DNA of 64,000 bases from an uncultured Pseudodesulfovibrio sp. (GTDB taxonomy: Bacteria > Desulfobacterota > Desulfovibrionia > Desulfovibrionales > Desulfovibrionaceae), in NCBI RefSeq assembly GCF_963662885.1, contig NZ_OY760064.1:186001-250000 (forward strand), read 5' to 3'. Made by a program: the position numbers and the translations under genes. How positions within the stretch are numbered: position 1 is the first letter of the stretch; every line of letters starts with the position of its first letter. The notes below the pieces were generated by a model, which was not told the origin of the DNA, made no database searches, and was given only the letters and a program-made list of their open reading frames with translations. Of this stretch, positions 42,227 to 51,153 are shown piece after piece.

Positions 42227-42937
42227 TCACTGGATACCGGTAGCTGTCACGATGTCCGGGGCCATGAGTCCGGCCAGATGGTCGTAGGGGATGGTCACGA
42301 CCTGTTCGCCTGCTGCGTAGGGGGCCACCTGATAGGGGCCGAAGAAAAAGGCCACGCCTTCGTCGGTCAGAACAAATCGCCGAAAGTTTTCATCCGTGGG
42401 AGCCAGGCCCGCCTCGAGCATGTCCGGTAGGAGCATGTCTCCCAACGAAGCGGACAGCACCTCCCGGCACATACCGGACACCTTGCTCAGGGCTGATTTG
42501 CGGTCCGGGAAGAGCCTTTCCAGGGTGATCTCCTTACCATCGGTCATGTCGAAGACCCAGGTCATGGGCCAGTTGTTCGGATGAGCTCCGCCGGTGTAGG
42601 CCATGACATGCAGCTTGACCGAGGCGTATCGGGCGTTGTGCGCAGACCAGACCGCGTAGCGGGTGATCAGTTCATAGGGGTGGGGGAAAAAACGTAGATC
42701 GTGGTCCGGATCGGTCTTCTTGAATTCGTGGACGGTCCGGGACACGTAGTCGCGCACCGTGCGGGTGGGCGCATCCGAGCAGAGCGCCGGGTATTCGGCG
42801 TCCACCTTGAAACCGGACGTCTGTTCCTTGATCGACACCGCGGCGAGGACCGGCGGGGTGCAGGGCGGGGCGGCCTGGAGCGGTGACGCGCCGAGCAGCA
42901 GGAAAAGAACGGTCAGCAGCGTCAGAGTCCTGGGCAT
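42227..42937 (-). CDS. Exported DUF3298-domain protein
   Basis: 236 residues with a signal peptide (LTLLTVLFLLLGASPLQAA). The mature part matches the RsiV/PdaC-type DUF4163-DUF3298 fold: AEYPALCSDAPTRTV, a YTGGAHPN turn, then FVLTDEGVAFFFGPYQVAPYAAGEQVVTIPYDHL. No sigma-factor gene is adjacent and there is no transmembrane anchor beyond the signal, so it is not an RsiV anti-sigma factor of the usual layout. An AGGGAGG site precedes the ATG. It lies nine bases downstream of hypF on the same strand. Confidence 0.82.
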   Translation of the reverse strand: MPRTLTLLTVLFLLLGASPLQAAPPCTPPVLAAVSIKEQTSGFKVDAEYPALCSDAPTRTVRDYVSRTVHEFKKTDPDHDLRFFPHPYELITRYAVWSAHNARYASVKLHVMAYTGGAHPNNWPMTWVFDMTDGKEITLERLFPDRKSALSKVSGMCREVLSASLGDMLLPDMLEAGLAPTDENFRRFVLTDEGVAFFFGPYQVAPYAAGEQVVTIPYDHLAGLMAPDIVTATGIQ

Positions 42938-42946
42938 GGTCCCTCC

Positions 42947-45265
42947 CTAAGGTTCGTTGAGCAGTTTGTGCAGTCCCCACGCCGCCTGGCCCAGGGATAT
43001 GCACCCGTCGTTTGGCGGCAACTGGGTATGGACCAAGGGTAGCAGACCCGCGCCCTGGAGGGCCAGAGGCAATTCCTTGGCCAGGGTCAGGTTCTGCATG
43101 ACCCCGCCGGACAGGGCCACGTTGTGGATGTCCAGCAGCATGGAGAACGAGAAGGCCATCTCGGTAAGTCCGTTGATCAGCCCCAGATGGAAACGCCGGG
43201 CGATTTTGCCCACGTCCACACCGTGCTCCAGGTCGTCGAGCGCGGCTGCCACCATGGTCAGGGTGTCCAGGGCTACCGGGTCGTCGGACTTGAGCGGGCA
43301 GGGGTATGCCCCGGTCTCGTCCATGTCCTGGGCTTTTTCCAAAAGGATGGCCGCCTGTCCTTCGTAGGTGATGGCCGTGGTCAGTCCGCACAGGGCGGCT
43401 ACGCCATCGAACAGCCGTCCGCAGCTCGAAGTCAGGGGCGCGTTCAATCCCTTTTCGAGCATCTGCGGCAGGAAGCGGCTTTCCGCTTCGTATTGGTTCA
43501 GCCAGGGCCAAACATATTTGCCCGGCTCCTTGATGCCGATCTCCCACAGGGCGGCCTGGGCGATGCGCCACGGTTCCTTGACCGCCGCCTCGCCGCCGGG
43601 CAGCCGGAAGCGCGTGAAGTGGGCCAGCCGCTGGTGATCCAGTTCCGTCGGGTCCACCAGCAGACATTCGCCTCCCCAGATGGTCCCGTCCTCGCCATAG
43701 CCCGTACCGTCCAGAGCCAGACCGATGACCGGCCCGTCGAATTTGTTTTCGGCCAGGACCGCATGGATGTGGGCGTAGTGGTGCTGCAATGCGGCCACGG
43801 GGATACCCCGATTCCGGCCCAACTCCTCGGCCAGGGAGGTGGTCATGTAGTCCGGGTGCAGGTCTCGGACGATGAGCTTGGGCTCGACCTGCAGGATGTC
43901 TTCGAGATGGGCGCGTATCTCGTTGTGGAACTCCAGTGTTTCCAGGTTCGACATGTTGCCGATGTGCTGGCTGGTGAACGCCTGGTCTCCCTTGGTCAGG
44001 GTCAGGGTGCATTTCAGCTCAGGCCCCACGCCGAGGACGGTCTCTCCCTTGGTCGGCATGAAAACCGGGGAAGGCACGAAACCGCGAGCCCTGCGCATGA
44101 AGATCGGCTCGGCCGTGTCCGGATTGACCCGGACCACGGAGTCGTCCGTACGGATGAGGATGTCCCGGTTGTGGAACAGAAAGATGTCCGCGATGTCCTT
44201 GAGCCGCTCCAGGGCTTCGTCGTTGTCCAGACAGATGGGCTCGGAGCTCATGTTGCCCGAGGTCATGACCAGCGCGGCCTCCTCCCCCTTGAGCTCGGCG
44301 TAGTCGTGGAGCAGGACGTGGTGCAGAGGCGTGTAGGGCAGCATCAATCCGACGAAATCCGTATCCGGGGCCACGCTCTTCGCCAGAGGGAACGGACGCT
44401 TCTTGGCAGTCAGGACAATGGGTCTGCGGATGCCGGTCAGCCATTCCTCCTCGGCGGGGGAGACGTGGGCCAGCTGCCGGGCTGCTGCCATGTCCGCCAC
44501 CATCACGGCCAGCGGCTTGTCCGGGCGGTGTTTGCGGCGGCGCAGTTCATCCACGGCTTCGCGTGTTCCCGCGTCGCAGACCAGATGGAAACCGCCCAGC
44601 CCCTTTACCGCCGCGATTTTGCCCGCCGCCAGTTCGATGGCCAACCTGCGCAGGGACTCGTCGCCCTGGGCCACGACCATACCGTCACGATCGGTCAGCC
44701 AGGTCCTTGGGCCGCAGCGCGGACAGGCGTTGGGTTGCGCATGAAAACGGCGGTCCAGCGGGTCGACGTACTCTGCGCCACACTCCGAGCACAAGGTGAA
44801 CCTGGCCATGGAGGTCTGGGGTCGGTCGTACGGGATGGATCGCGTGATGGTGTAGCGCGGTCCGCAATTGGTGCAGTTGGTGAAGGGATAACGGTAGCGG
44901 CGGTTGTCCGGATCGTTCATGTCGTCCAGGCAATCCTGACAGGTGGCCACATCCGGGCTGATGAGCACGGAATGGCCCTGGCTCTTGGTGGATTCCAGGA
45001 TGATGAAACCATCCTCACCGTCCACCGCGTCAAGCTCCTCGAAATCCAGGGTGACGATTCGGGCCAGCGGCGGCAGCTTGCCGGTCAGATCTTCAGCAAA
45101 TCCGTTGACCTGCTCGGCGTCGCCCTGCACCTCGATGAGCACGCCGTCCGAAGAGTTGTTCACGGACCCGGTGACGCCGTGGTCAATGGCGATGCGGTAG
45201 ACAAAGGGCCTGAACCCCACTCCCTGCACCTGCCCGGTGATGGTGAAACGCTGCCGAATGGTCAT
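42947..45265 (-). CDS. hypF: Carbamoyltransferase HypF ([NiFe] hydrogenase maturation)
   Basis: 772 residues. HypF makes the thiocarbamate on HypE that becomes the cyanide ligands of [NiFe] hydrogenases. Order: acylphosphatase domain (GQVQGVGFRPFVYRIA), two zinc fingers (CQDCLDD..CTNCGPRYT and CSECGAEY..CPRCGPRTW), a YrdC domain near 200-380 (VKGLGGFHLVCDA), and the Kae1-like carbamoyltransferase part (HHYAHIHAVLAEN, LALDGTGYG, ALSGGVMQN). Complete. No other hyp gene is in the window. Probably cotranscribed with the upstream DUF362 gene (40-base gap). Confidence 0.96.
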   Translation of the reverse strand: MTIRQRFTITGQVQGVGFRPFVYRIAIDHGVTGSVNNSSDGVLIEVQGDAEQVNGFAEDLTGKLPPLARIVTLDFEELDAVDGEDGFIILESTKSQGHSVLISPDVATCQDCLDDMNDPDNRRYRYPFTNCTNCGPRYTITRSIPYDRPQTSMARFTLCSECGAEYVDPLDRRFHAQPNACPRCGPRTWLTDRDGMVVAQGDESLRRLAIELAAGKIAAVKGLGGFHLVCDAGTREAVDELRRRKHRPDKPLAVMVADMAAARQLAHVSPAEEEWLTGIRRPIVLTAKKRPFPLAKSVAPDTDFVGLMLPYTPLHHVLLHDYAELKGEEAALVMTSGNMSSEPICLDNDEALERLKDIADIFLFHNRDILIRTDDSVVRVNPDTAEPIFMRRARGFVPSPVFMPTKGETVLGVGPELKCTLTLTKGDQAFTSQHIGNMSNLETLEFHNEIRAHLEDILQVEPKLIVRDLHPDYMTTSLAEELGRNRGIPVAALQHHYAHIHAVLAENKFDGPVIGLALDGTGYGEDGTIWGGECLLVDPTELDHQRLAHFTRFRLPGGEAAVKEPWRIAQAALWEIGIKEPGKYVWPWLNQYEAESRFLPQMLEKGLNAPLTSSCGRLFDGVAALCGLTTAITYEGQAAILLEKAQDMDETGAYPCPLKSDDPVALDTLTMVAAALDDLEHGVDVGKIARRFHLGLINGLTEMAFSFSMLLDIHNVALSGGVMQNLTLAKELPLALQGAGLLPLVHTQLPPNDGCISLGQAAWGLHKLLNEP

Positions 45266-45305
45266 GGTTGTCCATACCGTTCAACCCTATTTTACGCAAG
45301 GGGAA

Positions 45306-46229
45306 TCAATTTTTTGCAAGATGTTTCAACAGGCTGCGTACACGTCCACGGATCAGCCGCATGGGTGCGAAGGACAGTTCGCGTACTTCGGAAAGCGTGA
45401 ACCCAGTGGTGTCAAACCCTTCTAATGATTCAAGAGGATAGGTCAGTCGGGCAGGGTTGGCGCCTTCCATGTCTCGGGTCCGGGCTTCCTCCCACAGAGG
45501 GACTTGTTCCGGGGTGAGACCGAGCAGGGTGCCGGCCATGGTGTCAAGGGCCACGCCATTTTTTGCTGCGGCCAACATGCCGAGCGGGAACGGCTCGCCC
45601 TTGATGGGGCCGTCCCTGTGCATGGGCTCGATGGCGTCCATGAGGTGCACGGCCTGGGGCAGAGCTCGGTATATATCCAAGATCATGGAGCGGAAAACCG
45701 TGTGGCTGTGCCCAAGTTTGTAGTGGGCATGGGCCTTGCGGAAGCCGACCACGCAGCCGAACAGGTTCTTGACCGCGCCGGACATGGTCATCTGGCAGTG
45801 AACCTTGAGTTTGGGCAGGTTGAGGATGTGGTCCGCCTCGAATGCGTCGCGGGACAGGCCGATTGTTCCGCCCAGGGTCAGGGGCAGCGGCGTGGGGTGG
45901 GCAAGGCTTATGGTCTTGAGGTCGAGGTCGGCCAACGCCGTTTCCAGACCGGAAGCGCGAGCCACGGAGGAAGCGGGGCCGAAAGCCGGTGAGTCGCCCA
46001 CGGAAACCTTCGCGCCGTGGTCCAGAAGCCAGGCGCAGGCCGCACGAACCACTTGCGGATGGGTCGTACAGTTGGCCGCGTTGCTCCCGTTGACCAGGTT
46101 CGGCTTGACCAGCACGCGGTCGCCGGGCGCGGGGGCGAAACCGATGGTTTGCAGCAGCCGGTCAACGGCCGTGGCGAGTTGTTCGGGCCTGTATTCCGGG
46201 ACGCGAAGAATGGCGACTGTTTCAGACAT
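45306..46229 (-). CDS. DUF362-domain protein
   Basis: 307 residues. The DUF362 core is evident: VAILRVPEYRPEQLATAVDRLL, GDRVLVKPNLVNG, VSVGDSPAFGP, DHILNLPKLKVHCQMTMSGAVKNLFGCVVG and MDAIEPMHRDGPIKGEPF. Many relatives carry a ferredoxin domain; this one does not. The biochemical role is unknown. The start MSETVAILRV was chosen; the upstream extension of the frame runs antisense into the ABC ATPase gene. Divergent from that ATPase (78-base gap). Confidence 0.85.
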   Translation of the reverse strand: MSETVAILRVPEYRPEQLATAVDRLLQTIGFAPAPGDRVLVKPNLVNGSNAANCTTHPQVVRAACAWLLDHGAKVSVGDSPAFGPASSVARASGLETALADLDLKTISLAHPTPLPLTLGGTIGLSRDAFEADHILNLPKLKVHCQMTMSGAVKNLFGCVVGFRKAHAHYKLGHSHTVFRSMILDIYRALPQAVHLMDAIEPMHRDGPIKGEPFPLGMLAAAKNGVALDTMAGTLLGLTPEQVPLWEEARTRDMEGANPARLTYPLESLEGFDTTGFTLSEVRELSFAPMRLIRGRVRSLLKHLAKN

Positions 46230-46307
46230 GAAGGGAGCATAGGCCCGGTGTGTTTCGTTGACAAGTCGGGGCTTGCCAGCCGGGCCGGGAAAGGAGACAA
46301 TAGCCAA

Positions 46308-47804
46308 ATGAATCCACTTGTTTCCTTTAAAGATGTGTCTGTGACCCGCAACGGCAGGCGTCTGCTCGGACCCGTAACCTGGCAACTGGAGCGCGGTCGC
46401 CATACCGCCGTAACCGGGCGTAACGGCTCGGGCAAGACCACGCTGTTGCGTCTGCTGCGCGGCGAGATCACCCCGGATATCGGGGGCGAACGCGTCTACG
46501 ACTTCGGCGAGGGACCGCAACGGACCGTGCTCGGTTTGCGCCAGCGTATCGGCCTGGTATCGGCGGATATGCAGGACTTCTATTTCCTGCACACTCCCCG
46601 GGTGAAGGGCCGCGACGTGGTCCTGGCCGGATTTTACGACACTCCCATTATGTATGATCGGGCCGAGCCTGAAGAGGAAGCCGCCGCGGATGCGGTCATC
46701 GACCTTCTCGGCATACGCGACCTGGCCGAGAGCGAGATGCGAACGCTTTCAACCGGTCAGGTACGAAAGCTCCTGGTGGCCCGGGCCCTGGCTCCCGAGC
46801 CGGACATTCTGCTCCTGGACGAGGCCCTGGACGGGCTGGATGCCGGGTCGCGGGGCGAGGTTGTCGAACTGCTCGACCGGGCCGGAGAACGGACCACCCT
46901 GGTCTGCGCCGCCCACCGAGCGGGCGATCTGCCTAATTGCGTGCGCCACGCGCTGGCTCTGGATCACGGCGGGATTCTGGCCGAGGGAGAGCGGGAACAG
47001 GCAGAGCGCGCCCTGAGCGCAACCGCACCGGACGCGGTTGCCTGCGATCTCCCGCCAGCGCCTAGGCCGGAAAATTTCGAGTATCTGCTGCGCATGACCA
47101 ACGTGTCCGTGGTGGCCGACGGCAAGCGCATTCTCCATGACATCAACTGGCAGGTCCTGCCGGGCGAGAACTGGCTGGTGCTCGGCGAGAACGGGGCGGG
47201 CAAATCCACGCTGCTGAAGCTGATCCTGAGCCACATTGCCCCCTATGCCGATGGCGACCGGGGCACCGGCCTGGTGGAGCGGTTCGGCGGCATGACCATG
47301 GACGAGGCCCGGCCGCTCATCGGCGTGGTCTCGCCGGACCTCCAGATCGGGTATGCCCGAGAGCTGGGCTGGGAAGTGACCGCCGAGGAAACGGTCATGT
47401 CCGGGTTCCGCGGTTCCGTGGGCATGCTCGACGAGCCCACCAGCAGGGAACGGCTCGGGGCCGAGCAATGGCTGGACATCGTCGGACTGTCCGGTCTGGG
47501 TTCCCGCCGTCTGCGGCACATGTCCTACGGTCAGCAGCGCAGGGTCTTTCTGGCACGGGCCATGGCCCCGGGGCCGAGGCTGCTGCTTCTGGACGAGCCG
47601 CTTTCCGGTCTGGACCCGGCATCCTGGGGCCTGACCATCGAGCTTGTCGAACGGCTGGCCGAAGCCGGAACGCCACTGATCATGGTCTCCCATTATGCCG
47701 AAGACAGGGTGCCTGCAATCAACCGAATCATGGTGCTGGGGGATGGCCGACAGCGGTTTTGCGGCGACCGGAGCGGGTTTGAGGCGGATATGTCCAGGGG
47801 GTGA
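46308..47804 (+). CDS. Duplicated ABC ATPase, ModF-like
   Basis: 498 residues with two nucleotide-binding domains and no membrane part. Domain 1: Walker A GRNGSGKTT, signature LSTGQVRKLLVARAL, Walker B ILLLDEALDGLD. Domain 2 starts near residue 270: Walker A GENGAGKST, signature MSYGQQRRVFLARAM, Walker B LLLLDEPLSGLDPA. This tandem layout matches ModF (molybdate-linked) proteins; the characteristic linker of ABC-F translation factors is not evident. Start taken at MNPLVSF, behind AAGGAG; the frame is open further upstream but only as shadow of the divergent DUF362 gene. A molybdenum link would fit the MoeA fusion 1.1 kb downstream. Confidence 0.8.
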   Translation: MNPLVSFKDVSVTRNGRRLLGPVTWQLERGRHTAVTGRNGSGKTTLLRLLRGEITPDIGGERVYDFGEGPQRTVLGLRQRIGLVSADMQDFYFLHTPRVKGRDVVLAGFYDTPIMYDRAEPEEEAAADAVIDLLGIRDLAESEMRTLSTGQVRKLLVARALAPEPDILLLDEALDGLDAGSRGEVVELLDRAGERTTLVCAAHRAGDLPNCVRHALALDHGGILAEGEREQAERALSATAPDAVACDLPPAPRPENFEYLLRMTNVSVVADGKRILHDINWQVLPGENWLVLGENGAGKSTLLKLILSHIAPYADGDRGTGLVERFGGMTMDEARPLIGVVSPDLQIGYARELGWEVTAEETVMSGFRGSVGMLDEPTSRERLGAEQWLDIVGLSGLGSRRLRHMSYGQQRRVFLARAMAPGPRLLLLDEPLSGLDPASWGLTIELVERLAEAGTPLIMVSHYAEDRVPAINRIMVLGDGRQRFCGDRSGFEADMSRG

Positions 47805-47850
47805 AAATGGAACCCCGCCAATTAATTCCGTTTAAATTTTAAAAAACCCC

Positions 47851-48050
47851 TTGACTTATTCTGTTATTTGGAGAACTGTGCCCACTAGTGTGTCAGCGGG
47901 ACCCTTAGGGGACGGTCTCATTTCCGGCCGACGCTGACTGGGGAAAGGAAACAGGTATATCGAGAAGCAGTGTGCGCATCGTGTACGCTGCTTCTCTTAT
48001 TATTTCATCGATGCGTAAGCATCAAATTTCATTCACCAGGAGTGAATAAC
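47851..48050 (+). promoter_or_regulatory. Structured 5' leader of the RRM protein gene
   Basis: TTGACT at 47851-47856 begins a roughly 200-base leader without a gene. It contains GTCAGCG/CGCTGAC (47892-47898, 47932-47938), a stronger hairpin GAGAAGCAG/CTGCTTCTC (47962-47970, 47988-47996) followed by TTATTATTTC, and GATGC-GTAA-GCATC (48010-48023) about 18 bases before the AGGAG site. Long folded leaders are typical of cold-responsive RNA-chaperone genes; the attenuator-like middle hairpin suggests post-initiation control. Confidence 0.5.
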
Positions 48051-48317
48051 ATGTCCAAGAATATCTATGTCGGCAATCTGCCCTGGTCCGCCACCGAAGA
48101 CGAAGTCCGTGCTGCTTTCGAAGCCCACGGTCAGGTTTCTTCCGTCAAACTGATCGAAGACCGTGAGACCGGCCGCCCGCGCGGTTTCGGTTTCGTGGAA
48201 ATGGACGACGATTCCGCCGCTCTGGACGCCATCGAGGCGCTGGACGGTAAGGACTTCGGCGGCCGTAACCTGAAGGTCAACGAAGCCAAGCCCCGTGTGG
48301 AGCGCCCCCGCTGGTAG
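48051..48317 (+). CDS. RRM-domain RNA-binding protein
   Basis: 88 residues, a single RNA-recognition motif: RNP2 is IYVGNLPW near the N-terminus and RNP1 is RGFGFVEM near residue 45. Bacterial single-RRM proteins of this kind are often cold-induced and thought to act as RNA chaperones. The C-terminus is short and basic (KPRVERPRW), without a Gly-rich tail. An AGGAG site is nine bases before the ATG. A terminator follows at 48346. Confidence 0.95.
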   Translation: MSKNIYVGNLPWSATEDEVRAAFEAHGQVSSVKLIEDRETGRPRGFGFVEMDDDSAALDAIEALDGKDFGGRNLKVNEAKPRVERPRW

Positions 48318-48345
48318 TCCGCACCCGCCAATAAAAGGCATATAT

Positions 48346-48380
48346 GCCCGTCTCTCTCAAGGGAGGGACGGGCTTTTTAT
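48346..48380 (+). terminator. Rho-independent terminator after the RRM gene
   Basis: GCCCGTC pairs with GACGGGC around a 14-base partly paired loop and is followed by TTTTTATTTT. Confidence 0.85.
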
Positions 48381-48420
48381 TTTCCGGCGTCAGGCCGGCC
48401 ACCCATAACAGGGAGTTGTT

Positions 48421-48579
48421 TTGGCCAAACCGAATTACAAGTTCGCAAAGCGGCAAAAAGAGTTGGCGAAGAAAAAGAAGAAAGAAGAAAAACTTAAGCG
48501 CAAGCAGACAAAGAAGGAGGACGGTTTTGACCCGGCCACGGACGCGGAAGCGGACGACGGCCCGGACGAGACGTCCTAA
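48421..48579 (+). CDS. Small Lys/Glu-rich conserved protein
   Basis: 52 residues, TTG start behind GGGAG. It begins MAKPNYKFAKRQKELAKKKK and ends in an acidic tail (DAEADDGPDETS). The NYKFAKRQKELAKKKKKEEK pattern recurs in short proteins of many Proteobacteria annotated as hypothetical. The bipolar charge suggests nucleic-acid or ribosome contact, without proof. It lies between RRM and cold-shock genes. Confidence 0.65.
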   Translation: MAKPNYKFAKRQKELAKKKKKEEKLKRKQTKKEDGFDPATDAEADDGPDETS

Positions 48580-48674
48580 TTTCATTGTCGGGCCGGGGGG
48601 GCGGGCGCATTGCCAAGACCCCGGCCAACGGGTAGTATCCAACAAATTTCATGCGGATATGTGCGGAGGAAGCC

Positions 48675-48905
48675 ATGCGACACAAGGGTGAAGTGACCTG
48701 GTTCAACGAACAGAAGGGATTCGGTTTCATCACTGGCGAGGACGGTCGCGATGTTTTCGTCCACTACACCGAGATCGTCCGCGACGGCTTCCAGACCCTG
48801 GAGCCCGGCGAAAAGGTCACCTTCAGCCTGACCGATGAGGACACCGGCCCCAAGGCCGTCGAGGTCCGCCCGGCCGAAGAGGCCAAGGCAGCCTCCCTGC
48901 TCTAA
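48675..48905 (+). CDS. Cold-shock-domain protein (CspA family)
   Basis: 76 residues. The five-stranded OB fold is clear: GEVTWFNEQKGFGFIT (RNP1), DVFVHYTEI (RNP2), EKVTFSLTDEDTGPKAVEV. The tail is Ala/Glu-rich. Start MRHKGEV follows GGAGG by six bases. It binds single-stranded nucleic acid and melts RNA structure. Its last four bases overlap the convergent MoeA-fusion gene. With the RRM protein 360 bases upstream it forms a local RNA-chaperone group. Confidence 0.95.
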   Translation: MRHKGEVTWFNEQKGFGFITGEDGRDVFVHYTEIVRDGFQTLEPGEKVTFSLTDEDTGPKAVEVRPAEEAKAASLL

Positions 48906-50863
48906 TCCTGCCCCAATCCCATGCCCGGTTCCATGATGCTGCCGGTCATGTCCGTCTCGTATCCGCCCTGGGCCTTGATCTTGGTCTGGACGGATTTTTT
49001 TGCGATTGTCGACAGAAGCGTCTGGATACGCGGGTCGTCCATGTGTTTGTCCGGAATGACCAGGTCATAACGCTCATGGGCCAGAGGCACGAAATCCAGG
49101 CCCAGCGCCTTGGCCGCCGCGTAGATGCCTAGGCCGCACGTGGCAGCGCCGGTGAGCACGTTTACTGCCACGGCCATGTGGGTGAATTCCTCGTTGTCGT
49201 AGCCGGTCACATCGCGCGGATCAATGCCCGCCTTCTTCAGGTGATGGTCGAGCAGGATGCGCGTACCGGCCCCGCGCTGCCGGTTGATGAAGACCACGTC
49301 CTCGCGGGTCAGATCCTTTACGCCCCGAACGGACGAAGGGTTGCCCTTGGCGATGATGAGTCCCTGGTGACGGATCGCGAGGTTGACCACGGTCACCGGC
49401 AGATCGCACAAATACCGTTTGATGAAGGGAAAGTTGAAATCTCCGGTCTCGGGATCGAACAGGTGAGCACCCGCAAATAGTGCCGAACCCGCCTTGAGCG
49501 CGGTCAGGCCGCCCATGGACCCGGCGTGGCTGGAAACCAGACGCAGGGGGGCGGACAGCCCCATCAGTTCGTTCGCAAGCAGATCCAGGGTGTTGTCGTG
49601 GCTGCCCACGTGAACCAGCACCCGGTCCAGGTCGCTCTTGTGAACCAGCAACTCGGCCCGAACCGTCTGGCCCTGTTCCACACCTTCGACGTCCTCGGGA
49701 ATGTAGGTCACTGCCTGAGCCTTGGTCATGGTCGAGATCATGCCCGCGCCTCGGGCAAGTGGGGCGCCCACGATGTTTTCGCCGATGCGTCCGGCGGCCA
49801 GGCGGATGGCCTCGCGCATGCCCGGCCTGGAAGGCGTCTTGCGGGCCAGGACGATGTCCGTCTCGTGACGTTCGGGCGCGGACTTGCCCATGAGCCAGTG
49901 GACCACGGGCGCGAGAATCTTCTCGTGGCAGACGATGGCCGAAACCGGGTAGCCCGGCGCGCCCACAAGAAGTCTGCCAGGATAGCCGCTGCGCTCGTCG
50001 GTCACGGCCAGCAGGCTCGGCTTGCCCGGCATGACCGATATTCCGTGGACCAGGACCGTGCCGATGGATTCGAATACCTTCTTGGAGTAGTCCTTGCTCC
50101 CGGCGCTGGATCCGGCACCGACCACGACCATCTGGCATCCCTTGCGCAGCCCGTCCACGACGGCCTCGCGCAGGGCGTCTTCATTGTCCGGCACCGGGGC
50201 TGACCATTGAGCGTCGATGCCCCAGCTCTTGGCGTAGGCCCGAAAAACCTGGGAATTGGATTCGATGACCTGCCCGGCGCGCGGCTCGGGCCTGTCCAGG
50301 AAATTCAAGACTTCATCGCCCGTGGGCAGAAAAATGGTCCTGACGCGATCGCGGACCTCCACGTCGTAGATGCCCGCCGAGATGAGCGCGCCGATGTCGG
50401 ACGGGGTCAGCTCGCGGTTTTGGGGGATGAGCAGTTCCGTGGCCACGATGTCCTCGCCGATGCGGCGGACGTGCTGCCAGGGGAAGGCGGGACCGTCGAT
50501 GAGCACGGTCATCTCGTCCTTTTGGACCACGTTTTCGATCATGACCACAGCGTTTTTGCCGTCGGGCAGGGGATTGCCGGTGTTGACGAACAGAAATCCC
50601 TCTCCTTGCTCCAGGGCCACCGGCGCGTCTTCGCGGGCCGCAAAGGTGGATTCGGCGACAACGGCCACGCCGTCCATGGCCGCCGCGTGGAAGGTGGGCG
50701 AGGAATACCTGGCATAGATGGGGCCGGCAGTAACCCGGCCCGCCGCCTCGTGCGTGGGTACCCGCTCGGTGCCGAGCAGGGTGTCGCGGTCGAGGTTTTC
50801 TTTGGCCAGGGCAACCGCCTCTTCGGGCGGGACAGTCTTCAGATAGATATTACGTGTGCTCAT
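48902..50863 (-). CDS. MoeA molybdopterin molybdotransferase fused to a periplasmic-binding-like domain
   Basis: 653 residues. Residues 1-400 are MoeA, which inserts molybdenum or tungsten into adenylylated molybdopterin: PTFHAAAMDGVAV, NTGNPLPDGKNAVVMIE, FLPTGDEVL and the APGYPVSA loop. From about residue 420 a substrate-binding domain of the LysR/periplasmic type follows (VGSHDNTLDLLANEL, SSHAGSMGGLTALKAG, INRQRGAGTRILLDHHL). This fusion is known from anaerobes, where the extra domain may sense molybdate or tungstate. Start MSTRNIYL is preceded by GGAGG, which belongs to the dispersed repeat at 50871. Confidence 0.92.
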   Translation of the reverse strand: MSTRNIYLKTVPPEEAVALAKENLDRDTLLGTERVPTHEAAGRVTAGPIYARYSSPTFHAAAMDGVAVVAESTFAAREDAPVALEQGEGFLFVNTGNPLPDGKNAVVMIENVVQKDEMTVLIDGPAFPWQHVRRIGEDIVATELLIPQNRELTPSDIGALISAGIYDVEVRDRVRTIFLPTGDEVLNFLDRPEPRAGQVIESNSQVFRAYAKSWGIDAQWSAPVPDNEDALREAVVDGLRKGCQMVVVGAGSSAGSKDYSKKVFESIGTVLVHGISVMPGKPSLLAVTDERSGYPGRLLVGAPGYPVSAIVCHEKILAPVVHWLMGKSAPERHETDIVLARKTPSRPGMREAIRLAAGRIGENIVGAPLARGAGMISTMTKAQAVTYIPEDVEGVEQGQTVRAELLVHKSDLDRVLVHVGSHDNTLDLLANELMGLSAPLRLVSSHAGSMGGLTALKAGSALFAGAHLFDPETGDFNFPFIKRYLCDLPVTVVNLAIRHQGLIIAKGNPSSVRGVKDLTREDVVFINRQRGAGTRILLDHHLKKAGIDPRDVTGYDNEEFTHMAVAVNVLTGAATCGLGIYAAAKALGLDFVPLAHERYDLVIPDKHMDDPRIQTLLSTIAKKSVQTKIKAQGGYETDMTGSIMEPGMGLGQD

Positions 50864-50870
50864 GGTGGAA

Positions 50871-51150
50871 ATGCCTCCGGCGGCCATAGGGGCTACTTTT
50901 GAAAAGTTTCCCCAATGGACTCCCCTTCAAAACTTTTTGCGCGCTTCGCGACGTTATCAAACGTATGTAGATGTATCGCTTCGAAAGGAAGAAAGGCAAC
51001 CCTTTCCGAATATTCCATTTTACGGCACCTCCCTCCGCGAAGCTGCGCAAGTGGTTGAGGAGGGAGCGGGATAGAATGGCCGGGGAAAGGGGAAAGCGGG
51101 AAGTCCTTTTCAAGGGTTCCCTCTCCCCTTACCCCGGATGCCGAAGGCTC
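50871..51150. repeat. Dispersed palindromic repeat, copy 1 (280 bp)
   Basis: The left end ATGCCTCCGGCGGCC (50871-50885) is identical to the end of copy 3; the right end (51136-51150) is a degenerate inverted copy. Inside are an ACTTTTGAAAAGT palindrome and an imperfect GGGGAAAGGGG...CCCTTTCCCC-type hairpin (51080-51135). No gene lies in this gap. On the minus strand the left end reads GGCCGCCGGAGGCAT and provides the ribosome-binding site of the MoeA fusion. Confidence 0.75.
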
Positions 51151-51153
51151 TTT

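Noticed and set aside
45266..46592. DUF362 protein extended to 428 residues
   Set aside because: The extension is antisense to the Walker A region of the divergent ABC ATPase; MSETVAILRV is a natural start.
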